Shown one piece after another: positions 1 to 10,350 of a stretch of 64,000 bases of DNA; positions within the stretch are counted from its first letter, which is position 1, and each line of letters starts with the position of its first letter. The notes beneath the pieces were generated by a model. It saw only the letters and a program-made list of their open reading frames with translations, was not told the DNA's origin and ran no database searches. The stretch comes from Treponemataceae bacterium (GTDB lineage: Bacteria > Spirochaetota > Spirochaetia > Treponematales > Treponemataceae), in the NCBI GenBank assembly GCA_024680915.1, contig JAILBN010000120.1, forward strand, positions 1 through 64,000, written 5' to 3'. The translations under genes and the position numbers were made by a program.

Positions 1-2302
1 GAACCGCTGTGCCATAAAGTGCAGATTTTTTTATAACTTGTACAGAATTTGAGAATACAACCTTTGTAAAATCTGTCTGATTACTATGCGAATCAAGGAA
101 AGGCATAGAGTCTGCTATATAGAGCGTGTCGTTTTCAATCATATCGTCTTCGGGATCAACCGGCTTAAGTCCGTCTTTTGAAAAAAGGTTTGAGTTAAAG
201 AATGATCTTCCTTCAATATATGGCGGATTTCCTTTTTCAAGTTCGTCTACATAAAGCTTAGACGCGATAGACGGCCAGCACTGTTCGCCCCATGGCGCGG
301 GGAGTTCCATGTTGCACATGTTGCCAGCTTCGTGGGAATATCCCATACAGTGCGAGAATTCATGCCAGAAACCATGAGTATTTGCCCATGAGGTTGATGT
401 GGAAATTCCCAAAATCCATCCACCAATCAGTGTAAGTGTGCTTCCTCCACCGCTTCCGGCAAGATTGTCCCTTCCTAAAACTAAAGACCAGTCTCGCGCC
501 TTTTTTATGAGTTTTTCCATTTGCTCTTTCGTCATAAACTCTGTCCGCGCCTGATTTGTCACAAGTTCTTTGTTCTCTACAGCCTTGTAACAACGCTCAT
601 CGTATTCAGGAAGTCCTAAAACATAAGCCATATCGTAAATAAGAGCAATCCATTCCCGCGCATAGGCAGGAGTTATAGGCTCGGCTATTCTATTTTCTTT
701 TGTGGACGCACGCGGAATATACCCGTTAAAAGAAATTTTCCAATTTGTCTGAGTTGAAGAAAGCTTTTTGTATAAAGAGTCATTTGTGGTGAGAGTGTAG
801 TTTTCTACGCTGTCCGTAACAAAATCAAAATTGCAAAGAACAGTGCGTGTTAGCGGCTGAATCGTCTTGTTTTTTATAAGCGCCTTTCCGTTCGGTTCTG
901 TAACCGTAACGTTCTGGCATGGATAGAGCATGAACGACGTAAGAACGAGTTTTCCGTCTACTTCTTCAAGTTTAAGCGGCTGCTGAATTGTGAATTTGTG
1001 CGAAGTCCATTCAGCATAAGAATCATCGTCGCAAAGAATGCGCGTAAAGTCTTCTGTAATTTGCTTTGAGCGGTCTTTTGTGTAGATGCTGATGTCGGCA
1101 AGAACCCCACTAAGATAGTAGCCGTTCTGTTTCGCCCAAGTGTCGGCATAAGTATTGCGTTTTGTACGGAGCGTAACGTCTTTTGCGAACGTGCCTGAAA
1201 CAATTTTTGAAACATCAGGTCCTATATCGACTTGCGTAAGATTCGGGCAGTTTTTAAAGTAATCTTGCGAAACATTCTGTGCTATGCTGATTTTCTGCGC
1301 TTTGCCTCCTGAATAAGCTGAATACGGTTTTGTGTAATCTATTTCGTATGAGCATTTGCCTTTTACGTACTCTTCGGCGTAGCTTCCCTGAACAACTGTC
1401 CACACAGCCTCACCGTTTGTGATGCCGTTTTTCGGCGCAAGTGAATTAACGGATTCCGGCACGTAGATATAAAGCTTTTTGTAAGTGTTAAAAGCATACT
1501 GTTCTATTTGCTCAACGCCTTCTTCAAGTATAGCTTTTTCAAGCTGCGAGCAATAGAACGCAGAACTTTTTATGATCTTTACACTTCCCGGAATCGTAAC
1601 TTCGCGGACTTTCGTGCCGAAAAAGGCCTGCGCCCCGATTTCTGTAACTGTAGACGGTATAACGACTTTCGTAAAATTACTCGCGTATACATAAGCATCA
1701 CCGTTTATTTTCGTCGTACCGGGCTTTATGTAAAGAACTTCGTCATCAATAACATCTCTTGTTACGCTCGCAAGCCACTGTTCTTTCGTTTGCTTTGGTC
1801 TGTTGTCCGTAAATGCAAGTTCTTTACGTTTGCTATAAAACTCGTGCGCATAGGAGTAGCGGTCAACTTTTATTGTGGTAAGGTTCTTGCAGTCATTTAA
1901 GGCTTCGGTTCCGATATCAGTTACGCTCGATGGAATTGTGATTTCCGTGATGCCAGTGTTTTTGAAAAGCCTGTAGCTAATGTTCGTAAGTCCTTCGTGG
2001 AGCGTGACTTTTGTAAGCGAAGTACAGTTCTGGAAAGCCGCGTTTCCTATCGTTTTTACAGAGGAAGGAATGTCGATTTCGGTAAGGTTCGAGCAGCTGT
2101 GAAAGGCAAGTCCTTCTATTTTCGTAACAGTTGAAGGAATTATGACTTTTTTTATCTCCGTGTTGCCGTAATATTCCCGGCTCTTTATTTCAGTCGTGCC
2201 GGCTTTTATAGTTAGAACGCCGTTTCGTATATCCTGGGAGAAGGCAGCTGCGGCAACAAGCACGAACGCAATAAGACAAAAAAGTCTCCGATTTTTTTTC
2301 AT
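1..2302 (-). CDS. Secreted leucine-rich repeat (LRR_5/BspA-like) protein with metzincin-type zinc peptidase motif; 3' end truncated by window edge
   Basis: Read from raw sequence because the ORF track omits it (no stop in window). ATG at 2302 gives MKKNRRLFCLIAFVLVAAAAFSQD (signal peptide), then repeats such as TEIDIPSSVKTIGNAAFQNCTSLTKVTLHEGL. Same frame continues to GFWHEFSHCMGYSHEAGNMCNMELPAPWG (~332-373), then LRR-like sequence resumes at the edge. Confidence 0.88.
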   Translation of the reverse strand, partial: MKKNRRLFCLIAFVLVAAAAFSQDIRNGVLTIKAGTTEIKSREYYGNTEIKKVIIPSTVTKIEGLAFHSCSNLTEIDIPSSVKTIGNAAFQNCTSLTKVTLHEGLTNISYRLFKNTGITEITIPSSVTDIGTEALNDCKNLTTIKVDRYSYAHEFYSKRKELAFTDNRPKQTKEQWLASVTRDVIDDEVLYIKPGTTKINGDAYVYASNFTKVVIPSTVTEIGAQAFFGTKVREVTIPGSVKIIKSSAFYCSQLEKAILEEGVEQIEQYAFNTYKKLYIYVPESVNSLAPKNGITNGEAVWTVVQGSYAEEYVKGKCSYEIDYTKPYSAYSGGKAQKISIAQNVSQDYFKNCPNLTQVDIGPDVSKIVSGTFAKDVTLRTKRNTYADTWAKQNGYYLSGVLADISIYTKDRSKQITEDFTRILCDDDSYAEWTSHKFTIQQPLKLEEVDGKLVLTSFMLYPCQNVTVTEPNGKALIKNKTIQPLTRTVLCNFDFVTDSVENYTLTTNDSLYKKLSSTQTNWKISFNGYIPRASTKENRIAEPITPAYAREWIALIYDMAYVLGLPEYDERCYKAVENKELVTNQARTEFMTKEQMEKLIKKARDWSLVLGRDNLAGSGGGSTLTLIGGWILGISTSTSWANTHGFWHEFSHCMGYSHEAGNMCNMELPAPWGEQCWPSIASKLYVDELEKGNPPYIEGRSFFNSNLFSKDGLKPVDPEDDMIENDTLYIADSMPFLDSHSNQTDFTKVVFSNSVQVIKKSALYGTAV

Positions 2303-2390
2303 GGAATTCCTCCGAATGACGATGGTTATACTTATTCTATCATGTGTTGTCTAAATTTTGGCTAAGCTTATAGTTTTTTTTGTGAGTTTA

Positions 2391-2572
2391 GGTAGCTAGT
2401 CGGGTAAAACCAGGGCGTTGGACGCAAGCTTCCGATTGCAACCGAGTTTTGTTTCACAAAACTCGCGTAAAGTATCGGGGTTTTAGGGGCAGAGCCCCTA
2501 GGCGTGGGGGGAGCGTAAAACCGCAGGTTTGAAGCGAGGGGGCAGCTGCCCCCTTCCAACTTTCGCGTGACA
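2391..2572. repeat. Intergenic GC-rich element with three consecutive inverted repeats
   Basis: CGAGTTTTGT-TTC-ACAAAACTCG (2443-2465), TAGGGGC-AGA-GCCCCTA (2484-2500), AGGGGGCAGCTGCCCCCT (2537-2554). Boundaries approximate. Confidence 0.6.
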
Positions 2573-2602
2573 CAAAACAATGTTGCGGCTATACTGTTGA
2601 AT

Positions 2603-3079
2603 ATGGAAGAACCGATTCTTAACAAACCCAACAAGGATTATTGTGCTCCTGTCCACACAACGGAGCATATCCTTAACAGAACCATGGACAATATGTTTCA
2701 CTGCGGAAGAGCCTTCAGCGCACACATAGAACTGAAGAAATCTAAATGTGATTATCACTTCGAGGCAGATAAGGTTCCAACAGAAGAGCAGCTTAAAGCC
2801 GTCGAAGCAAAAGTGAACGAGGTCATACAGATGAAGCTTCCCATAACGACGGAAATTGTAAAGCGGGAAGATGCGGCAAAGCTCTTCGACCTTTCCCGTC
2901 TGCCGGATGAGGCCGGAGAATACCTGAGGCTGGTGCACGTTGGTGACTACGATGTTTGTCCCTGTATAGGTCAGCATGCCTCAAATACATCGGAAATAAG
3001 CTCCTTCAGAATAATAAGCTCCAGTTACGATAAGGGAGTTTTCCGCCTTCGCTGGAAAGCCATACCGGAGGGAAAATGA
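2603..3079 (+). CDS. Free-standing alanyl-tRNA synthetase editing-domain-like protein (AlaX-like)
   Basis: HTTEHILNRTM (HxxxH) and CPCIGQHASNTSEI (CxxxH) zinc motifs of the AlaRS/ThrRS second additional domain; start moved to ATG 2603 inside ORF 2567-3079. Confidence 0.72.
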   Translation: MEEPILNKPNKDYCAPVHTTEHILNRTMDNMFHCGRAFSAHIELKKSKCDYHFEADKVPTEEQLKAVEAKVNEVIQMKLPITTEIVKREDAAKLFDLSRLPDEAGEYLRLVHVGDYDVCPCIGQHASNTSEISSFRIISSSYDKGVFRLRWKAIPEGK

Positions 3080-4017
3080 CTGTTCTCATTATCGTATTAA
3101 TATCTTTACTTGTAATACTCACCCTTCTCTGTTGCGGTATATACTTTTTTCTTTTCAAGCCTAATTTTGACAGGCACGATGAGCCTGCTGTCCCCATCAA
3201 GGAAGAGGGCTACCTGCATGAATTCCGGGATGTCATAAACTCAGCAATCGACTGGTTTGAGAAAGTGGAAGCAGAGGATGTATATATAAACTCCTTCGAT
3301 GGTTATAAATTATATGGAATGTTTATAACAAGCCCAGCGGAAAAGTGTAAAGGCACAGTAATCATGTGTCACGGCTTTCACGGCATCCCACCGAGAGATT
3401 TCGCTTTTCTTCCGGACTTCTATCTTTCGCTTGGTTACAATGTCCTTGTAATAAATCAGCGAGCTCATAATAAGAGTGGCGGCAAATATCTGACTTACGG
3501 AATAAAAGAACGGTACGACTGCCGTGACTGGATTCTTTATATAAACGAAAGGTTCGGGTCTTCTCTGCCGGTATTCCTGCACGGTCTTTCCATGGGCTGT
3601 GCCACCGTCCTTATGACCTCAGGTTTTGAGCTACCACAAAACGTAAAAGGAATCGTTGCAGACTGTGGTTTCACATCTCCTTATGATATAATAGTTTCAG
3701 TTCTGAAGGGCACCATGAAGCTGCCGGCTTTTCCCATAATGCCCTTATCACTGATAATGGTGAAATTCATAGCGGGCTTCGGTCTTAAGGATTATTCCAC
3801 ACTTGATGCCATGAAGACCAATAAGATTCCCATACTTTTCATATGTGGTGACAAGGATGATTTCGTACCCACTTGGATGACTCAGAAAAACTACGACTCA
3901 TGTATAGCAGAAAAAAGACTTTTCTGGGTAAAAGGAGCAAAGCATGCAGAAAGCTATTTCCGGGATAAGGAGGGTTTTGAAGCTCAGGTAAAAGGATTCC
4001 TGGAGGATTATACCTGA
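3076..4017 (+). CDS. Alpha/beta hydrolase with N-terminal membrane anchor
   Basis: GxSxG-type nucleophile elbow HGLSMGCATV, HGFHG oxyanion region, GDKDDFVP and KGAKHAES; overlaps the preceding gene by 4 bp. Confidence 0.85.
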   Translation: MTVLIIVLISLLVILTLLCCGIYFFLFKPNFDRHDEPAVPIKEEGYLHEFRDVINSAIDWFEKVEAEDVYINSFDGYKLYGMFITSPAEKCKGTVIMCHGFHGIPPRDFAFLPDFYLSLGYNVLVINQRAHNKSGGKYLTYGIKERYDCRDWILYINERFGSSLPVFLHGLSMGCATVLMTSGFELPQNVKGIVADCGFTSPYDIIVSVLKGTMKLPAFPIMPLSLIMVKFIAGFGLKDYSTLDAMKTNKIPILFICGDKDDFVPTWMTQKNYDSCIAEKRLFWVKGAKHAESYFRDKEGFEAQVKGFLEDYT

Positions 4018-4062
4018 TCTGTAAATATCTCTGAGAATATCGGGAATTCCAGTGGGGAGACC

Positions 4063-5094
4063 TCAAAAAAGACCGCTCATTACAAAGCCGTATTTATAGA
4101 ATTTCCCTGATTTCTCTATCATGCCGGCGAAAACGGGCTCTTCTACCTGGTCATGGAAAAAAACAGCATATTCCTTTCCTAAGGAGTCGCAAGGCTGGAA
4201 AAGCTTTTCTGAGAGAGCTTTTCCGTGAAAGAAGTGCTCTACATACTCCTTTCTCAAGTAGAGAGGAGTAAAGCCACATTCAAGAGCAAGGCTGGGTGTC
4301 ATTGAGCGTATTTTCTGCCTTATTTCCGCCTGCACACTTTCTTCGTCAGTCTCGCTTTTTGTAATTTCCCCCTCGACTGCACTCTTCAAAGCAGAGACAA
4401 CGCGCTCAATCGAGAAGGGCTTCAAAAGCGAGCAGCCGGCAGCGTCCTCTAAGCGGAAGCTGCCTACCTTCGTCCGCAAAAGCCCTGCCAGATGAGATGC
4501 GGAACCGCAGCTGACTGCTATATCCCTTGCAAGGGACCTTATATAAGTTCCCTTTGAGACATGAAAAATGACATGGGCATACTCCACAAGTCCGTCTTTT
4601 TCCTTTATCTCCTTAAGGGAAGAGCTGAAAACACTTATTTTCCTTTCCGGTACCTCCACCGCCACCCCTTTTCGCGCCAGGTCACTGGAACGTTTCCCGT
4701 CTATATGCAGGGCTGAAAAAGCAGGTGGACGCTGCATAAGCTCACCACGGAAGACTTCGAAGGCTTCAACAAAAGCTTCGACAGTGGGTAGAGGGGCAGA
4801 TCGCACAACCTCACCGTAAGGGTCCAGGGTATCAGTTTCGCTTCCGAAAGCGATTATAGCCTCATATTCTTTGTCAAAAGCTGTTATTCTAGATGCAATG
4901 CGAGTAAGTCCGCCTGTGCAGACCACAAGGAGTCCCTCAGCAAAAGAATCGAGAGTCCCTGTATGCCCGACTTTTTTTGTGGCAAGGGAGTGTTTTACGG
5001 AAAAAAGAGAAGAGAAGCTTGTTTTTCCTGGTCTTTTGGCAAGAAGAACAAGGGATGAAACAGGAGAAGCTGTATTTTCTATCGTTTTAGGCAT
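4063..5094 (-). CDS. truB: tRNA pseudouridine(55) synthase
   Basis: KRPGKTSFSSL...KKVGHTGTLDSFAEGLL catalytic motif; last gene of the rimP-nusA-infB-rbfA-truB cluster. Confidence 0.93.
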   Translation of the reverse strand: MPKTIENTASPVSSLVLLAKRPGKTSFSSLFSVKHSLATKKVGHTGTLDSFAEGLLVVCTGGLTRIASRITAFDKEYEAIIAFGSETDTLDPYGEVVRSAPLPTVEAFVEAFEVFRGELMQRPPAFSALHIDGKRSSDLARKGVAVEVPERKISVFSSSLKEIKEKDGLVEYAHVIFHVSKGTYIRSLARDIAVSCGSASHLAGLLRTKVGSFRLEDAAGCSLLKPFSIERVVSALKSAVEGEITKSETDEESVQAEIRQKIRSMTPSLALECGFTPLYLRKEYVEHFFHGKALSEKLFQPCDSLGKEYAVFFHDQVEEPVFAGMIEKSGKFYKYGFVMSGLF

Positions 5095-5129
5095 AAAATA
5101 CGCACAAAGGGGCTGAAAATCCGCAGGAC

Positions 5130-5567
5130 TTAATTCTCAGCATCTCTTCCGCTGGATTCTTCGGCCGCATCAGCAGCAGAAGCTGTCACATCATTTTGAG
5201 CCGCCTCTCGGGCATTACTTTCAGCTTCAAGCTCATTCAGCTTCTGAACCATCTCAAAGCCTTCTTTTATGCTAGTATCCAAGAGGAAGGTCAGCTTAGG
5301 AAACTGACGAAGCCTGAGTTTCTTACTTAAGGTAGTCTGTATAAAGCCTGCAGCACTTTCAAGTCCCTTAACACCCTTCAAGGTCTGTTTCTCATTCATG
5401 AAGCTTGATACATAAACCTTTGCGTAAGAAAGATCCGAGGTTATCTCTACCCTGTTGATATTCAGGAAAGTAGAAACCCTCGGGTCCTTTATCTGCTGGG
5501 TCAGTATCATCCGGGATATCTCATCCCGGAATTGTTCTCCTAAACGGGTAATACGGAATTCGGACAT
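5130..5567 (-). CDS. rbfA: 30S ribosome-binding factor A
   Basis: RFA family features: RLGEQFRDEISRMILTQQIKDPR...ITSDLSYAKVYVS; position after infB. Confidence 0.93.
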   Translation of the reverse strand: MSEFRITRLGEQFRDEISRMILTQQIKDPRVSTFLNINRVEITSDLSYAKVYVSSFMNEKQTLKGVKGLESAAGFIQTTLSKKLRLRQFPKLTFLLDTSIKEGFEMVQKLNELEAESNAREAAQNDVTASAADAAEESSGRDAEN

Positions 5568-5581
5568 AAAACCTTCTATCC

Positions 5582-8254
5582 TTATTTGTCAGCTTTTTCT
5601 TTGCCGTCTGCGACTGTATCACTAAGCTTACGAGCGACCTCTACGAACTCGATGACCTCGAACTGGTCTCCCACTTTTATGTCATGCCAGTCTTCGATTC
5701 CCATACCACATTCATATCCGGCAGCAACTTCCTTCGCATCATCTTTGAAGCGTTTGAGAGAAGAAACCTTTCCGGAGTGGATAACGATACCGTCACGGAT
5801 GATATTGACGGTACTGGTTCTCTTGACGAGACCGTCAAGAACATATGCACCGGCAATAGTACCAACCTTAGGAACTTTAAAGGTATCACGAACTTCAACA
5901 GTACCGATGACCTCTTCTTTGACATCAGGCTGCAGCATACCTTCCATAGCGGCTGTGATTTCCTCGACAGCCTTGTAGATTATGTTGTACTTCCTTATAT
6001 CAACCTTTTCCTGTTCAGCAAGAAGCTTTGCCTTTGGTGTAGGTCTTACGTTGAAGCCAATGATTATAGCATTTGAATCAGCGGCTGCAAGAACGACATC
6101 GCTCTCGTTTATGGCACCTGCTGAAGAATGTATTACCACAAGGCGGATTTCTTTTGTAGAAAGCTTCTCCAAGGACTGCTTCAAGGCTTCTGCAGACCCC
6201 TGAACGTCAGCCTTTATGATAACCTTAAGCTCCTTGATCTCGCCTTCATCAATCGTCTCGTAAAGGTTCTCAAGATTAACCTTCTTAACGGCCTTGGCAG
6301 CCTCGTAGCGTTTAAGCTCCTGGCGCTTTGCTGAGATAGCGCGGGCTTCTTTCTCGTTTTCTGTAACCTGGAAAGGATCGCCAGCATTAGGCATATCCTC
6401 AAGACCAAGGATCTCCACCGGCATACTGGGGGTAGCCTCTTCAATCTTCTGACCGCAATCATTGAAAATCGCACGGACACGACCAGAATAAATACCGGCG
6501 ACATAGGGGTCTCCTGTATGGAGGCATCCACGCTGCACGATGATCGTCGACACGACACCACGACCATGATCGATACGTGTCTCTATAATCTTACCCTCTG
6601 CACGGCACTTGTTGTTGGCTTTGAGCTCAAGAATCTCTGCCTGAAGGAGAATGGCCTCAAGGAGATCATCAATTCCTTCTTTTCTAAGGGCGCTTATCTT
6701 TACGAACTGGGTATCACCACCCCACTCCTCAGGAGTAAGTCCAAGCTCTGAAAGCTGAGTCATAACCTTATCCGGGTTTGCCTCCGGCTTATCGATTTTG
6801 TTCACAGCAACAACAATAGGAACTTTAGCATCCTTGGCATGGTTTATAGCCTCTACAGTCTGGGGCATCACACCATCATCAGCGGCTACGACAAGAACGA
6901 CAATATCAGTGACAGCAGCTCCGCGGGCACGCATCATCGTGAAGGCCTCATGTCCAGGAGTATCAAGGAAGGTAATACGTCCCTTAGGCGTATCGACCAT
7001 ATAGGCACCGATATGCTGGGTTATTCCTCCAAACTCTCCGGCGGCTACGTTAGCGCTGCGGATTGCATCAAGAGTCTTAGTCTTACCATGGTCAACATGA
7101 CCCATAACAGTAACGACAGGAGGACGGGGAGCAATGGCATCCTCTGTATCAGCCTCACTCTCAATGACAGTCTCGTCATAAAGACTTACTATATGAACGT
7201 CACAATTATATTCTGAAGCCACAAGTGTAGCAGTATCCGCATCAATTGACTGGGTGATAGAAACCATCATACCCATGGACATAAGCTTGGCTATGATGTC
7301 CGATGCTTTCAGGTTCATTTTCTTGGCAAGATCCTGAACGGAAATCATCTCCATTATCTCTATTTTCTCTGGAACTGCATCAAGCTTGGCCTGGGTCTTC
7401 TTCTTCTGGTAGAAGAGTTTATCGTCAAGATTTTCCTCTTTATCCTTGCGGAAATAAACCGGCTTTTTCTTAGTAAATGTTTTCTTTGCCGGAACTTTCT
7501 TAGGCTCTCCTATAGGTGCCGCAGGGGGAGTAAAACCAGGCCTAGGTCCCATAGGTCTTCCTGCTCCACCTGGTCTTTGATTAGATCGGTTTCCACCGAA
7601 AGCAGGTCTTCCGCCTTGTCCCTGTGGTCCATTGCGGTTTGAGTTATTAAAACCAGGCCGACCTGAGTATCCGTTTCTGCCACCATAGGGTCTGTCATTA
7701 CCAGAACCGCCATTGCTTCGGGAACCGTTGTTATTGAAACGGCCATCATTATTCCTGTTCTGATATCCTTCCCTGGCCTGAGCTCCTGTAAAGCCGCCAG
7801 ATCTTCCGTTGTTGTTATAACGGCCGCCCTGCCCCCTGAAACCACGTCCTTTTTCTGCAAGATTGCCCATTTTAACATTTGGTCTTGTAGGACTCAATTC
7901 AAAACTCGTAGAGGTCTGTGGTCTGGCTGTGTTTTGAGGTTTTTGTCTCTGAGCAGGCTTGACTACAGTTTCCTTTGCAGTCACATCGTTCTGAGGCTTA
8001 TCCACTTCAGCATGCACAGGCTTTTTTTCAGGTTGATTTGAAGATGCGGCTGATTCAGAAACTTTCTTCACCACGACGACCTTGGGCTGCTCCGATTTCT
8101 CGTTTTGAGGTGCCGCTTGTTGTGCCGGCGACTTCTTCTTTACTACGACTACCTTCTTTCTCTCAACCGGGTTCGCAGCAGATTTTTCTGCACGCGTATC
8201 ATTCTTCTGCTTGTTCAGTATAAACGTTGGTTTTTTCTCTGAATCTTCCGCCAT
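5582..8254 (-). CDS. infB: Translation initiation factor IF-2, with long Gly/Asn/Arg-rich N-terminal region
   Basis: [37 protein letters not shown] motifs. Confidence 0.97.
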   Translation of the reverse strand: MAEDSEKKPTFILNKQKNDTRAEKSAANPVERKKVVVVKKKSPAQQAAPQNEKSEQPKVVVVKKVSESAASSNQPEKKPVHAEVDKPQNDVTAKETVVKPAQRQKPQNTARPQTSTSFELSPTRPNVKMGNLAEKGRGFRGQGGRYNNNGRSGGFTGAQAREGYQNRNNDGRFNNNGSRSNGGSGNDRPYGGRNGYSGRPGFNNSNRNGPQGQGGRPAFGGNRSNQRPGGAGRPMGPRPGFTPPAAPIGEPKKVPAKKTFTKKKPVYFRKDKEENLDDKLFYQKKKTQAKLDAVPEKIEIMEMISVQDLAKKMNLKASDIIAKLMSMGMMVSITQSIDADTATLVASEYNCDVHIVSLYDETVIESEADTEDAIAPRPPVVTVMGHVDHGKTKTLDAIRSANVAAGEFGGITQHIGAYMVDTPKGRITFLDTPGHEAFTMMRARGAAVTDIVVLVVAADDGVMPQTVEAINHAKDAKVPIVVAVNKIDKPEANPDKVMTQLSELGLTPEEWGGDTQFVKISALRKEGIDDLLEAILLQAEILELKANNKCRAEGKIIETRIDHGRGVVSTIIVQRGCLHTGDPYVAGIYSGRVRAIFNDCGQKIEEATPSMPVEILGLEDMPNAGDPFQVTENEKEARAISAKRQELKRYEAAKAVKKVNLENLYETIDEGEIKELKVIIKADVQGSAEALKQSLEKLSTKEIRLVVIHSSAGAINESDVVLAAADSNAIIIGFNVRPTPKAKLLAEQEKVDIRKYNIIYKAVEEITAAMEGMLQPDVKEEVIGTVEVRDTFKVPKVGTIAGAYVLDGLVKRTSTVNIIRDGIVIHSGKVSSLKRFKDDAKEVAAGYECGMGIEDWHDIKVGDQFEVIEFVEVARKLSDTVADGKEKADK

Positions 8255-8264
8255 CTTCTATCCT

Positions 8265-9758
8265 TTATTCTCCATCCTCGAATTCAAAACTTAGACCAAT
8301 ACCACAATTCGGACAAGTTGTCATATCGATCGTTACTCTCGCTCCACACTCAGGGCATTCAAAATATTCCTCAGCATCGTCCGCAGCATCAGACCCAGCA
8401 CTTTCTTCTGATACTTCCGCAGACTCAGGTTCCTGACTGCCTTCATCATTATCTTCATATACAAACTCTACGGAACTATCGATAAGAGCTTTCACAGCTG
8501 CTATATCATCTGCTGAAAGCCCCTCTATACCCGCAAGAGATCCATTTTCCTCAGCGATAAGGAAATCCTCAATTTCCGAAATATTGTTAGCAGAAAGAAT
8601 CTCTGCAACAGAAGGATTAATTCCTGGCAGCTCAGCTACTGTGGAAATCTCGTCATAGCCACCATCATTGAAGAGGTTCATAGCTGCTTTTCTGGATTCT
8701 GCAATAAGCACATCGGAGCTTTCATACTGTTCCTCTGTTTTTACATCGATGCTCCAGTCGGTAAGTCTGTTGGCAAGCCTTACATTAAGTCCCTGTTTTC
8801 CGATAGCAAGGGAGAACTGGGATTCAGGGACAACGGCAAGAGCCATTCTCTTTGCCTCGTCAAGGATAACGACACCTGTCGGTTCAGCAGGAGAAAGCGC
8901 ATTCTTTATAAATACGCGGGGATCCTCGTCATACTTCAGGATATCGACCTTCTCGCCCTCAAGCTCACTTATCACATTCTTTATTCTTACACCCTTAAGA
9001 CCTACACAAGCTCCTACAGGGTCCACATCCTCGCGATGAGAATAAACAGCTATCTTAGTCCTGTAGCCCGCTTCCCTTACGATTTTGAAGATTTCCACTG
9101 TTTTGTCATATATCTCAGGTACTTCAAGCTCAACTATATTGCGCACAAAATCTGGATCAGTACGGGAAAGGATAACCTGCAGACCGGAAGCGGATTTACG
9201 GACATCCGTTATAAGAGCCTTGATCCTGTCATTTTTCCGGTAGACTTCCCGTTCAGACTGGAATTTCTTAGGAAGAATGCCTTCCACTTTTCCAAGATCC
9301 ACATAAATCGTCTCGTTTCTTTCCCTCTGGTAGTAACCGATTATAATCTCTCCCACCTTATCTTTATATTCAGCATAGAGGGTGTCTTTCTGAATCTCAG
9401 TAAGAGATTGATGAACCGCTTGTTTACCGGTCTGAACGGCTGAACGCTCAAAATCTACCTTAGGATTTATAAGAATCTGGATTTCATCACCTAATTTACA
9501 GTCCTCAGTAAGACATCTAGCCTCTTCAATTCCAATCTCCGTAACGGGGTCCTCTACTTCATCAACTACAATTTTCAAGGCCCATACAGTAACATCACTA
9601 AGATCGTCAGCAAATACAACTTTACAATTATCTACGGTACCAAATGTCTTTTTATAGGCAGCCTTGATAGAGCTCTCTATTGAGTTTTTCACAGAGTTCT
9701 CAGAAAAACCCTTCTCCTGTATCAATTGGCGGATAGCTTCTGCCATATCAGATGACAT
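8265..9758 (-). CDS. nusA: Transcription termination/antitermination factor NusA with C-terminal zinc-ribbon-like tail
   Basis: NusA N-domain, S1 and KH regions (DPVGACVGLKGVRIKNVISELEGEKVDI; AIGKQGLNVRLANRLTDW); C-terminus ECPECGARVTIDMTTCPNCG. Confidence 0.96.
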   Translation of the reverse strand: MSSDMAEAIRQLIQEKGFSENSVKNSIESSIKAAYKKTFGTVDNCKVVFADDLSDVTVWALKIVVDEVEDPVTEIGIEEARCLTEDCKLGDEIQILINPKVDFERSAVQTGKQAVHQSLTEIQKDTLYAEYKDKVGEIIIGYYQRERNETIYVDLGKVEGILPKKFQSEREVYRKNDRIKALITDVRKSASGLQVILSRTDPDFVRNIVELEVPEIYDKTVEIFKIVREAGYRTKIAVYSHREDVDPVGACVGLKGVRIKNVISELEGEKVDILKYDEDPRVFIKNALSPAEPTGVVILDEAKRMALAVVPESQFSLAIGKQGLNVRLANRLTDWSIDVKTEEQYESSDVLIAESRKAAMNLFNDGGYDEISTVAELPGINPSVAEILSANNISEIEDFLIAEENGSLAGIEGLSADDIAAVKALIDSSVEFVYEDNDEGSQEPESAEVSEESAGSDAADDAEEYFECPECGARVTIDMTTCPNCGIGLSFEFEDGE

Positions 9759-9787
9759 ATAATGCCCCCTTAAGTTTATCTTAATTT

Positions 9788-10270
9788 TTATACAGTCAGC
9801 AATTTAGCTTTTGCAATTCTCTCATAAGGAATGGTCATAGCAGATGAATCTTCTTTCTCAAGAGTCAATGACTTTTCATCACTGCCGAGAAGTTTTCCGT
9901 GAACCCATTCCGTCACTTCCGTATCCCACACCCGGATCATCCGTCCCTCAAAAAGACAGAACTCCGCAGCATTTTTTATTGTCCGCTCCATTCCTGGAGA
10001 CGTAACTTCCATATAAAGATCTTTTGAATTGAGCAATGCCTCAAGTCTTGGTTCAATAAGGCGATGAACCTTCGCACAGTCGGAGATACCGATCCCTGAC
10101 TCCACATTCTCTTCTTCAGGCTTACCAGCCTTATTTGATATTACGGCAAGCACCTTGTATTGTGTCTTCTGAGGGACTATTCTCAGCTCGACAAGAACAT
10201 AACCAAGACTTTCTACAAGCAGACTGCATTCTTTGTAATGCGGCATTTTTTCTAGTGAGTTGTATTCCAT
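9788..10270 (-). CDS. rimP: Ribosome maturation factor RimP
   Basis: YVLVELRIV...VTSPGMERTIKNAAEF; upstream of nusA. Start placed at MEYNSLEK (10270), uncertain within ORF 9788-10327. Confidence 0.9.
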   Translation of the reverse strand: MEYNSLEKMPHYKECSLLVESLGYVLVELRIVPQKTQYKVLAVISNKAGKPEEENVESGIGISDCAKVHRLIEPRLEALLNSKDLYMEVTSPGMERTIKNAAEFCLFEGRMIRVWDTEVTEWVHGKLLGSDEKSLTLEKEDSSAMTIPYERIAKAKLLTV

Positions 10271-10350
10271 TTTTCTCCATGCAGAGCATTTCCGTCTAAA
10301 CGACGATGACCTTTTACGCAAAAACATTTACAGATGCGCATATAAAAAAA

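Noticed and set aside
2498-2977. 159-aa minus-strand ORF over the AlaX-like gene and hairpin element
   Set aside because: Opposite a gene with clear zinc-motif conservation; includes repeat-derived sequence.
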